A stretch of 64,000 nt of DNA from Seriola aureovittata (Eukaryota > Chordata > Actinopteri > Carangiformes > Carangidae): contig NC_079373.1 in NCBI RefSeq assembly GCF_021018895.1, positions 14,790,501 through 14,854,500 of the forward strand, given 5' to 3'. The position numbers and the translations under genes are program-made. This document shows positions 10,844 to 22,554 of the stretch, piece by piece. Position 1 is the first letter of the stretch; each line of letters begins with the position of its first letter. Below the pieces are notes generated by a model that ran no database searches, was not told the origin of the DNA, and saw nothing but the letters and a program-made list of their open reading frames with translations.

Positions 10844-13800
10844 ATGGACAGCGGTGAGGGAGGAGGAGGGGATGGAGGGGGAGGAGAGGAGAGAGATGCT
10901 GACCTCAGTCCCCAGGCTTTATCTCTTCCTCTCCTGACCCTGGCGGTCATTCCTGAGCAGGGGTCATCCTCTCATACCTCAGCCATGGCCCCTGCCAAAG
11001 AGCCCCTGACCCTGCCTCAGCAGCAGGAGGAGGAGGGCGCAGAGGGGTCCCAGGCTAGAGAAGAGACCCAGGGAGGTGAGCGGAAAGAAGGAGGCCGACG
11101 TTCACAGGAGAATGGAGCATGTCAAAAGCAGGGGAAGAAGGAAGACTTCGGGGAGGGATATTTGTCAGGGCAAAGGAAGGAAGAAGGGGAGGTGCATGTA
11201 GGTGTGGGAGAGGCGTCAGTTACAGGGGGCCTCCCAGCAGCCCTTAGCAGCAGAGGCGGAGAGGAGGAGAAGGAAGAGGAGGAGGCCATCTCAAACCAAA
11301 GCCAAACCAAATCCAAATGTTCTTTATTACCTCAACAGAGCCAGCACAGCTCTTCTTCCAGCACTGCAAAGGCCAGTGGCACACATGACAGCAAAATAGC
11401 CGCCTCTCCAAAGCCCTCCCCCACTCCTTCCACCTCTCCAAAGCCCTCCCCTTTTCTTTCCACCTCTCCAAAGCACTTCACTAGCCCGTCCTCCTCTTCT
11501 GCCCTGCTGAGCGAGACAGAGGTAAAAGACATTAAGGGAGATCAGGGCTGGATTTCTGGGTTTCCTCAGAGCTTTAAATCCCAGCAGTCTACTCTGGCTT
11601 TTCCACTGGCAGGGACGGAGCCTGCCAGAACACCTGCTGAGGATGATGGGCCGGCAGGGGTTTCTCACTCTTCCATTTCCAATGGAGATGGTGCCAAAGC
11701 TCCAGAACCAAATGACAGCCAGCTAGACGCAGAGGTGGATGACGAGAGAGACAAAGAAGGGGAACAGAAAGAAGCTGTCCTTAAAAACCTCAACCAAGAC
11801 CTCTCTCCAAATTCACTGACTAGTCACATGACCATAATGCACTCACGCAATTCCTGCAAGACCCTGAAATGCCCCAAGTGTAACTGGCACTATAAGTCTC
11901 AGCATACACTGCAAGTCCACATGAAAGAGAAACATCCGGAGACGGGAGGCCAGTGTGTGTGTGGCTCCTCCGGGGGAAAGTGTGTGTGTGGCGGTGCAAC
12001 ACGAGGTGTGTGTGGATACTGCAGTTCGGGGAAACCCCATCCTCGCTTGGCCCGTGGTGAAACCTATGCCTGTGGCTACAAGCCGTACCGCTGTGAGGTG
12101 TGTGACTATGCTACCTCATCGAAAGGCAACCTCAGCATACACATGCAGTCGGATAAACACCTTAATAATGTTCAAAATGGGGGACACTCGAATGGTCACA
12201 TGCACACCTCTCACATTAGCAACAGCAGCAGCTCCTCCAACGGTCACACAGTGGATGAGCCAGTATACAAACTCCCGCTCTCTATTCCCACGCCTACTAC
12301 CCAGCCCGCCAAGCTCACACCACCTGCACACTCTCACTCTCACGGTAAGCGGTGGCGGTGTGATGTGTGCGACTATGAGACCAGCATTGCCCGCAACCTG
12401 CGCATACACACCACCAGCGAGAAACACACACATAACATGCTGCGGCTCCAGAGAGGTTACTATCTGTCTCACTGCAGGAGCCTTGCGCCACAGTTTAAAC
12501 ACCTACAGAACGCAGGTGAGTGATGCATCACACCTTCTGCTGTCGTCCAATGTGACATTTGAAAATGCTTAAATTCTTACAGGGTTTCTCTCTTTTGTTT
12601 TAGGTGCTGAGCTCACTTTGAACATGCGACTAACCAGTCAGCAAGTTGCAGAACAGCCAGTCACCCTTGGGTCTACGCTTACTCCCTCTCCCTCCCCATC
12701 CCCCTCCCCTCCTCCAGCCCCATCTCTGTCCCCCACTGGACCGCTCTCTCAGGGCGTGTTCCAATGCCTTGTCTGCTCCTGTTTTTCGTCCGACAGCTTG
12801 GAGTCTGTTGAGCAGCACCTGAACGCCCCTCGCTCCTTACCCCAGTCTGAGTGGTGCTCCCTTGTTGCTGGTGGCTGCCACTGCAGACTGTGCGGCTACA
12901 CCACCCCGCTGAGGGCTAACTTCTCCTTGCACTGCCAGACTGACCGACACCGCACCCGGTACCAGCTTACTGCTCACCTCCAGGAGGGCGGAGACAGGGG
13001 TCAGGAGGGGGCTGCCCTTATTGCTAAGGGCAACCCCGTCCAGCTGAGGTGCAACCTGTGTGACTACGTGACCAGCAGTTTGGAGAAGCTACGAGGACAT
13101 TCCCTGAGTTCACATCACGAGGCCAGCGTTCGGGTTTACAGAGTCAGTACATTTTCAAAATTAACCTTTAGGACCTTTTCTTGAAATAAAAATGCATTTA
13201 GCAATTTGTGATAATCCTAGCAGATGTGAGCCACGTTATCCAACGACCATCATTTTCATGCATTTTCTCCCTTCTACCTCATGTCTCTAGTTCCTGCAGC
13301 AGTATGATGGTGAGGTTGATGGAGGTTCGTGGCTGTTCCATTGTCTCCTATGCAACCACTCCTCCTCTTCTAAACTCCAAGTACTGAAACACAGTCAAAC
13401 CCCAACCCATCAGCAGAGGGAAGGGCTACTGCAGCTGCAGCCAATGGGCGGAGAGGAGCTGGCAGCCATTTTTACCATCAGGAAAAGCCCTGATGGTGTC
13501 ACAGGTGAGAACATGAACTGTGTAGGCGTATCTGTTTTCATGCTGAATGTGCTTGCAGAAGTCAGAGCAGCAGCAGACAGGGGGTTAAGATGAAAAGAGT
13601 GAGAAAATAAGTAATGACTGTTGCTGAGATATTGATTGAGTAAATTGATCAGTCAATACACATCCTTGTTATATCTCCAATCACCCCTGACAACAGCTAA
13701 CTAGCACCTGCTAATCAATGAACCAATACAAATCCCCTGGACAAGAATGGGGGGAGGGGGAGGCCAGTCACCAGTCTGTGCAAAATAAAACACAGAATTT

Positions 13801-15750
13801 ACATGCAAGTGTGTAAACAGTCGACTCCCAACATCTAAAATGAGTAGTTCAACACTTCAGCTGTAAATTAAGTCTATCCTGTGATTTGTCTCTGTGTGGA
13901 TTAAGACTTATTGAGAGGAACTGATGTGTTGTAAGTCCATATTACCTCTACTCCACCTCTGAGGAGAATCTAATGGAGAATCAATACTTGATCAATAGTG
14001 TATGCAGGCAAGGAAGAGTGAGGTGTGGTCCAAAGACATTGGTCTTTTTGAAGGATGCTATCTGGAGGATAATATAAACTACAATTAGCCGTATGAAGCA
14101 CTGTGTTTGCATAACGTAAGTGTTTGTGCTGCCCCCTCCCAGGAGAACTCAGTGAGGATATGGAAACTTCCAGTGAGACCACCACTGGTCCTTTGGAAAC
14201 AACCAAAGACACATGCGACTTGGGAGTGAAGCAGATATCTGAGGAGACAGGTACCTCTGCTTTTACATGTCAAATAAGTCAACACATTCTACAACATATG
14301 ACTGAAATGATATTGATATTGATATTGATAATACAATGTACATAGTAAATATAAATCCATTTACATGTTCATGTAAATTTTTACTTGAAGAAGAAACTAA
14401 GGGGGAGGAAAGAGAAAAGAGGGAATCACTGCCCTCAGCCAAGCGTCCATCCTCTGGATGCGAGGAAATGGAAAACTCCATCTCAACCAAACGCCCCAGA
14501 ATACACCAGCAAAATGAGAACCAGCAGGTGAGCAGCTGACACAAATTTTAACACTATGAATATAAAATGTAACAATGGACACAATAAATGCAGTTCTGGG
14601 TTAGAAGACAAGGCAATTCCTTGTGTAATCCCACCAACCGAAGCACACCTATGCTTGCTTGCTGCTTTCTTATTGAAACACTGATTGTTTCTCTGTCTTC
14701 TCTCTTCTCCTCTTTTCTCTTAGACTGTCCAGTGCCCTTTGTGCCAGGTTAAACTCCCATACCCACACCTTCGACAGCATCTCACACATGTGCATAGCGT
14801 AGCGCAAGACTGTGTGGACAAGCTCATCAGCACAGTAAGTGTATGCAAGTGTGTATTTGTTGTATTTGCGTTAATCAGGAAGCAAAAAAAATAAAATTGA
14901 GGAGGCAAAGCGATGGGGGGATGGGGGAGAGTGAAATGTAGGGAGACAATTCCATTAAGAAGGCACCAGAGAGAAAGGCAGCGCTTTTTTTAATGCATGT
15001 TTAAGTAGCTCCTCGCTATCATCTTTGATGCAGCCGTACATTCTGTGTGTATGTGTATGCGCGTCTTTTAGAGTGGAAGAGAGAGGGTTTGACTGAGTGA
15101 GTGAGGGAAAAGCCAGTCTTTCTATAATGCATGTTTAAGTAGCCCTCTATTACCAGAAGTGCAGTCAAGCTAAAAAGGGGCCCCCATGCTTTTTACTGTG
15201 TCTCTCCAACTAACAAAGACTGGTCATCTATCCACATCACCATCCTCCATCTCCCTGGCCCGTATGCTAAGTGGCCTTTGTCTCTTGCTCTCTTCGCCTC
15301 CACTTCACTGACTGCTTTTCACCCTTTCTCCCCTCTGCTGTCCCTCCCTCCCCCTCCAGCTACTCCTATCATTCCTATTCTGCAATCTCTGTCCCTGCCC
15401 CTCCCTTTCTGCCTCTGCCAAGCTCTCTCTCAATTTCTTATGCGTTACCCCTCCCTTACTCACAGTCTCTCTCCAAAGCAGTTTTTTTTGTTCATTGCCC
15501 CATACTTCCTCCCTCCCTCTTCCTGCTCTCTCTTTTTCATATTCGACACCCCTTAGCCCCCCACACCACCACCACCACCATCCTCCCTCCCTCCCCTCCT
15601 ACCCCTCCCTCACTCTCTCTGATAGTAATTGAGGTTCATTAATTCAGACTGAGGTGATGATGGCCATTATGTACCTTGCTTTCCAATTACGCTCTCTAGA
15701 TTAAGCCTGACCTTCAGTTTTCTCTGCAGTGTGTATGTGTGTGGTGTGTG

Positions 15751-15781
<31 letters not shown>

Positions 15782-18700
15782 GTTGTTCCTCTCTTTCTCT
15801 CTTATTAAGCTGTTATGCAGAGAAAACTCTTGTCATGTAAATCTCATCTTTGGCTGTCCGTCCTTTCCTTAGGGTAGCTCGCTGTTCACATAGATATAGT
15901 ATTTGCTCTCAGTGCTTGAAGCTGTGGAGATGGAGGTTTTCTATATGAAGAATGATTTAAAATAAATTCATTATTCACCTCAGTAAAGTTTTATTAAACC
16001 CTTGGGGCATGTTGGAGGGTATCGTAGGAGCTGAAGGGCAAACCCACATATCTCAACCATATACACTTATTGCCAAATTGATGTGCCTAGCTGCCTGTAC
16101 TGCTGTGCAGGCAAGTGCAAGATGTAACGATACACTTACAGATTCACGCTTTAATGTTTTATGATATTAGGACAGGGAGTGCAGGCACTGCATGTTTATA
16201 CATCTTGATATTTGCTTGCTATTATGCTGTACAATTAAACATGTTTTATTCATAATGTTAGATTAAGAAAATATGGTAATACCCCATATTTCTTTTATTC
16301 TGAATTGGTAAAACAACACTGGATGTAACTACAATAAAATGAAAATAAGAGACGAGGAAAGAAACCGAGAAAAGACCAGAATTGACAGACCGTTACATTT
16401 TCTTTCTTCCAGGTCACACCATCCATGGAACAACCGCAGCCTCAGCTGGAGACAGAACTACAGACAGACTCGCGCACAGATGATACTCAGAAAAATAAAA
16501 CCGCCAAGAATAACAATGCAAATTGTTCCCATACTGCTGATTCAATTTCCTCTGTTGATTCTCAGAAAAGCAAAGGTTAGTGTAACATGCATGATAAAAC
16601 TGACCACAGTTAAGGTACCAAACGATGCCATGTTCATTTGTTTAATACATATGGCCTTGTGTTATTAAAGAATAATTTTAAATTCATAATCACTATTCCT
16701 GTGCATTTTGCAGGCAATTCAGTGGCAAACACTGAGGGAGATGTAGCCGCACCCAAAGATGTCACAGCTCTACTTACCCCACCCCTAGAAGACAACACCA
16801 CTCACCCTTCCAATGGGAGACTGGCTCCTCAGTCCCCGACTCAGATCCCCCCCTCCTCACCACCCACCTCCCCACCTAGCGATCCCCCTTCCCTTTCTGA
16901 TCGCCATGGTTACCGGTTCCGTTGCAGCAGGTGCAGCCTGGCGTTCCCCACTCAGGAGAAGCTCCAGCTGCACTGGCAGTACCATGCCATGAGGGCGGCG
17001 ACAGAGTGTCCCCTCTGTTCTAGACAATGCCGCAGTCAGGAGGCCCTGCAGAGACACATGCAGAACACGCACTCACAGCTGGACAACACACAGGGGCAGA
17101 ATACACTCTTACCGCCTCATACTGTTCAATACATGGAGCATAATAAGAGTTCAGTTCAACAAGAGTTTAGTTTATCACCTCAAGCCGGTCAAGAGGCAGG
17201 AGAGGGCGAGGATGAAGAGATAGAGGAAGAAGCACTAGGCATGGACGCAAAGGAGGAACAAGAAGAAGTTAAAAATAAAGAGAAGGATGTGGTTGCTGAA
17301 GTTGATGGAAGTGAGGAGGATTTAACTGACCCAGAGAAAGGGCCACATGAGGACATGGTGTCAGAGCCTAGTTTGAGCTCTCTCGTCAAAAAGAGTTCTA
17401 ACCCCACAATGGACCGCTATCTGGACCCATCCAGGCCGTATAAATGCACCATATGTTCAGAATCTTTTACTCAGAAAACCATTCTTCTGGTCCATTTTAA
17501 CTCTGTGTCCCATCTTCACCGGGCCAGACGAGCCCTGCAGGACTCTGGCACAGGTGTTGCTCCCCCCGAGGCTCCCCGTGGCCCAGATCCAAGACCCTAT
17601 CGCTGCAGACTTTGTGGAGTGGGCTATAGCCAGAGCTCCACACTAGACATACATCTTCGCTCTGTTCTTCATCAGACTAGAGCTCGTGCTGCCCAGAACC
17701 CAGCTCCACAGACACCATCGTCTAGTGTAACTGTTCCAGTGTCAGTCTCCACTAGTGCCACTCAGCCTGCGGCCACCAGAGAGGAGATATCCAAGAATTT
17801 GCCTTTCACCAAGAGGCCAGATGTAATAAGCTCTTCAGCGTCTGCACTATTAGGCTCTGGCTTAGTAGTTGAGACCCAGCAGAAACTCTCTAACCAAACT
17901 GACAGCCAGCAGGCTAAAAAGAGAGTGGCAGAGCTTCTAGCGTCAAGAAACCAACTAATGCTAATACAGCAGCAGCAGTTAGCCCAGGCACAGGCCCAAG
18001 CGCAGTTACAGCAACACACAGCTCTGCTCCACTCCCAAGTGATGCAGCACCTTCCCTTAGGGCCAGAGAATCTCCTTAAACAACACTTCTCCCTGGCTCC
18101 AGACAGCCTGCTCTCTCTGCAGCAACAACTTCTTCTGCCTTTTTACTTGTCAGGAGACATGAAACTTGACATGAGCCCAGAACTTGGTCAGTTACTCTCT
18201 GCCAACTTTATCTCAAAAGAACAGGTTAAGGTAGAGGCTAAAAGTGAGTCCCCACCTCAAAGTGATGAGAAACAAACCCAGAGACAAAGTTCAAACTCAG
18301 CTGCTCAACCTAAGGATCATGTGCAGTGTGAAGCCAAGGTTGAAGCCTGCAGTGGATCCTCCATGAACCAGACAGAAAGAGAACACAGAATTTTTTGTCT
18401 TGAGGACAAAAAAGAAGAAATACATGTCAATATGGTTAAAAGTGAGAGTCAAAAGGAGGGAACTGATTCCTCCTCATTTAATCTTCTTGGATTGCAGTGT
18501 CCGCCTCCCAGAGTGCCCTATGCAGCTGCAAATGGGGAGCCTCTTAGAGCCCTACTGCAGAGTTATGGCTATGAGTTGGCACTGCAATATATACAAAATA
18601 GACAAAGACACCAGCAGCAGATAGCAACTCGAGCAATGCCTGATAAACAAGAACGTTGTAATCTCAACAAGATGGAGGTGAGCTTAGAGGAGGAAAGAAA

Positions 18701-21700
18701 TGAGTTTAGTGAACCACAGGATGGAAAGATGGAAGGCCGTAACAAGGATAACAAAAGAGTAGAAGGCAATCGAGAAAGAGATTGCTTGCCACCAGAGAAA
18801 AAGCAGAACAAAGATGAGGAATCAGCAAACAGAGAAAAAAGATGCTGTGAAGGAGGAGAAAAGTGTAAAGACTGTGGCAAGTTTTTTTCAGATGCCTTGA
18901 TTTTAAAAAGCCACCAGGAGTACATTCACCGGATGCTGTTTCCCACTGCTGCACTGGAGAGGTTTTCCAGAAATTACAGGCTGCAGTATGACCAGATGTA
19001 CCCCCTCACACAGCCTAAATCTGGGGAGAATTCAACTACCTGCCCCCAAGCTGCAGCCTCAGCCCCAGCCACATCCTCCGAGTCAGAAGCACCACTGGAG
19101 CCAGTTAAACCTCAAGTTAAAACCCTTGCACCCTCACCTGTACCCTTGGTGACAGATACTGTAGCCAAACCATGTGCTACAGCTACAGACCTGACACCAT
19201 CTGGCCCTGCAGTTTCTTCTCCTCCATCCCCTTTGCAACCTCAAGAGTTTCCACAACAGGAGACACCCATCCCAGGCACATCTGCTTCAGCTACTTCTCA
19301 AAACACATCCTCAGCTAAGTCCATATCTCTTTCCTTACCTAAAATACCTATGCTCTCTCTGCCCTTGCCCCAGCTTCCTATACCCCCACTGCCTCTACCT
19401 AAGCTTCCCCTACCCCCCATTCCTTTTCCCATGGAGCTACCTCTCCTCCCTCCAGTTGTGATGCAGTCTGTGGCTCTCCAGCCCCAATCTTGGTTAGACT
19501 CAAGCGTGAACCCAGAGCTGGCAAAACTCTACCAATCTCAACTTAAGCCAGCACTGCTAGGGCAGCCGCCTCAGCTTAGTCCAGCTTTGCTAGCCCAGCA
19601 ACCCCAGCTCAGCCCATCTTTGTTAAGCCAGCCTCCACAGCTCAATGCTGCGATGCTGGGGCAACCATCCCAACCCAGCCCCATCCAAACCGGACAGCAA
19701 TCACAAGTCAGCCCGACAATACTTGAACAGCAGCAGGGTAAGAGAACCCGAACACGAATCTCTGAGGAGCAACTGACTGTTCTAAGGAGACACTTTGATA
19801 TTAACAGCCTCCCCAGTGATGAAGAGATCAACAAGATGTCTGTTCTGTCTGGTCTGCCTCACAAAGTCATCAAACACTGGTTCCGCAACACCTTATTTAA
19901 AGAGCGCCAGCGAGACAAGGATTCCCCTTACAATTTTAATAACCCCCCAACCACAGCCCTGGAGGAGTGCAGGGAGGAAGTAGCACAAAACCAAGCTCTG
20001 ACACTTTCCCCATGTTCACTGTCCCCAGGCCTCCCAGCCAACATCTCCCCACAGCCCCAGACAGCAGACCTTCAGAGAGGAGAGCCCCATAGGGGTCGGC
20101 GCTCTTCCCGAACCCGCTTCACGGAGCAACAGCTGGAGACCCTGCAGGGGGTGTTTGAGGCCACTCCCTACCCCAGAGAGGAAGAATATGACAGATTGTC
20201 TGCTATGTTGACTCTCCCCAATAGAGTCATTGTGGTATGGTTCCAAAATGCTAGACAGAGAGCCCGCAAAAATCAAGACCGGGGTACAGAAGATGGAATA
20301 GAGGGGAAGAACCAGCTTGACAGCATTCACAGACAGATAAATGGCTGCTTCAAGAATGATGATGATAATGAGGATAACAGTTGTGGGGATGAAGGACAGG
20401 GTGACTCTCAAAATGAAAACTCCATGGATCTGACTTACGAGTATTACACCCAACCTGATTCGCCCTTCCTTGATTCTTCCACTCACTTCACAGAAAATGA
20501 GCATCTAACAGCCAAGGGTGAACCAACACCTGTAACCAGGAAACAGGAGGATAAAACAAGCTCTCCTCAGGCTGACAAGAGCCCAGCTCTTGTTCAGAAT
20601 CGAGATGGAATTTTAGATGCAGACATCCAGCGTAAAGAAATTGTACCCACTATGAAAACAGGGTCCTCTTCACAACCTAACCCCAAGGTGCAGCCTGAAA
20701 GTACTCCAGAAAGATCCCAGCCTTGCTCTTCCTCCTCTTCACAAAAAACAGTGCCCACGATCCCGTCTACGTCTCATTCCGGCCAGGGGCATATGCCCAG
20801 TCCTCCCTTTGATCAAGCTCTTGAAAAGCCTGCTGAGCCATCACCCAGCCTCCCTTCTGCTCCAGAGTCTGAAATGAGCCACATTCGGCTGCCTGATGCC
20901 ACCTCTGGTCTATCCACTGAAACCCAGCCACAAAACCAGCTCCAACTGCAAACCCAGGCTCAGTTCCAGTGCAGCCTCTGCCCAATGTCCTTGCCATCAT
21001 TCCAGCTGTGGCAGGAGCATCAGACCATGCACCTCCTGGCAGCTCAGTCCCAGGTCCAACTCCTCCACTCTGGCTTCACAGACCGGACCATGCCTTACAT
21101 GATGCTCCACCCAAACCACACCCTGATGGCCAGCCAAATGCTTTCAGGTGCTATGTCCCAGATGCACCCTAATCCCACACATCCCATGATTTCACACTTA
21201 AACAGCATACAAATTAAGAACACACTCTCTGATCACTCAAGTAACACCCTTACCAGCCTCTCTCAAAGTTCCCTGACACCTATGAAGCAGAGTGCAAAGC
21301 TTATATCAGAAACCAGTTTTGAAGGTCAGAGGGGTAGTAGAGAGATTGAGGAGGAGCACAGAAGGGATAAGCGTCAGAGAACCACCATCACCCCAGAACA
21401 GCTTGAAGTGTTGTATCAGCGCTACAGTTTGGACTCAAACCCCACAAGAGGAGTCCTGGAAAGCATTGCACGAGATGTGGGCCTAACAAGACGTGTGGTT
21501 CAGGTACTTTATGGATGTTTGGTTTGTTGAATAAATGTGAATGTTTTTGAGAGGGATGAACAGAGATTAAGATGGAGAAAATTACATAATTCTGTTGTGT
21601 ATCTCAAATTCTAAAACAAACTGGGTTTTCCTTCACAGGTGTGGTTTCAGAACACACGAGCCAGAGAGAGAAAAGGACAGTTCCGGTCAATGGGGCCAGG

Positions 21701-22554
21701 ATCCAGCTTCAGTTTGGGTTTGAACCACCTGCGTTGCCCATTCTGCAGGGCTCTGTTCAAGGTAAAGAGTGCTCTGGATGCCCATATAAAGTCACGCCAC
21801 TGGGCAGAGGCAGAAAGAGCAGGCTACAACTTATCACAGATTAATGGATCCAGTGGGCAGATTGGGTTTTCTATATCTTCTGTCATGGACAGACCAGGCC
21901 CATCTATCTCCTCCAACCCTATCCCAAACCCTGTCTATGTCATGAACAACAAAGAATTAACTATGAAGCCACCTGTGACCTCTTTGTCCTCAACCACTGA
22001 TCTGAACAACCCTGAGGAGGATGATGACTATGAGGAAGATGATGATGAGTACCAATGTGAGGAGGGTTCCAGTATGGCTGACCAAGAGTCTCCTAGTCCT
22101 GAGGGATCTGGGGGTCCAAGCTCAGATTGGGGTGAGACACAAACTCTGCAGCAGCAGCACCACCATCAGCAGCAGCGCCAAAGGACACAGATGAGCCACT
22201 TCCAGGTACTCCAGCTCAGAGACTTCTACAGAAGCCATCGTACACCCAACCGACATGAGTGTGAGGCACTAGGCCAGGAGTTGGGACTGCCTCACCGCGT
22301 GGTGCAGGTAAATGTTACAAATACTGAAGACACAATAAAATGTGGTTTGATCTGCATTTTTCAAAGATTAGAAATGATAAAATCAGAGCAATTACATTTT
22401 TATGGGTAATAGCTCATATTTTTTCACATTTTTACAGGTGTGGTTCCAGAATGCCAGAGCCAAGGAGAAGAGGGCCAGGAGCCTGAGCTCTGACTCTGCT
22501 GAGAGGGAACAGGCAGAGCTGTCCGCAGGGGCAGGGGAGAGAGACAGAGCTTAA
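10844..22554 (+). CDS. zfhx: ZFHX-family (ATBF1-type) transcription factor: ~15 C2H2 zinc fingers, four homeodomains
   Basis: This is a nuclear DNA-binding regulator of the ZFHX2/3/4 family, which acts mainly in neuronal and muscle differentiation. Coding exons are 10844-12515, 12604-13142, 13291-13504, 14143-14250, 14391-14527, 14724-14834, 16413-16575, 16714-21503, 21639-22307 and 22438-22554. All are GT-AG and phase-consistent, giving 2839 aa. Fingers begin near residues 341 ([10 protein letters not shown]), 415 and 504, with more to about 1400 and one at 2609 (CPFCRALF). Homeodomains lie near 1990-2050 (WFRN), 2110-2170, 2533-2593 and 2758-2818 (each WFQN). A Pro/Leu-rich linker precedes homeodomain 1. 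Order and motifs match ZFHX3/4, but the protein is about 800 aa shorter: it lacks N-terminal fingers and everything beyond homeodomain 4. It diverges far more than true zfhx3 or zfhx4 orthologues, so zfhx2 or a divergent zfhx3 duplicate is likely. The family is certain; the subtype is not. Confidence 0.93.
13505..14142 (+). other. Intron of the ZFHX gene
   Basis: The intron runs from a GTGAGA donor at 13505 to the CCTCCCAG acceptor at 14142. I see nothing coding or clearly regulatory in it. Confidence 0.7.
14835..16412 (+). other. Intron of the ZFHX gene with pyrimidine tract and candidate conserved block
   Basis: The intron runs from a GTAAGT donor at 14835 to the TTCTTCCAG acceptor at 16412. 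It contains a C/T-rich stretch at about 15270-15620, a homeodomain-site-rich block at 15625-15720, and a GT microsatellite at 15728-15782. No coding exon was seen. Confidence 0.6.
15728..15782. repeat. (GT)n microsatellite with interruptions
   Basis: GT repeats broken by GTAT, GG and TAGT, ending in a pure GT run of about 28 bases. It lies in an intron of the ZFHX gene. Confidence 0.93.

Noticed and set aside
11327..11668. Minus-strand 113-codon open frame
   Set aside because: Shadow of the ZFHX coding exon on the opposite strand.
11955..12572. 205-codon plus-strand open frame in another frame of the ZFHX exon
   Set aside because: The main frame carries clear C2H2 fingers over the same bases; the alternative frame has no domain and begins within the coding exon.
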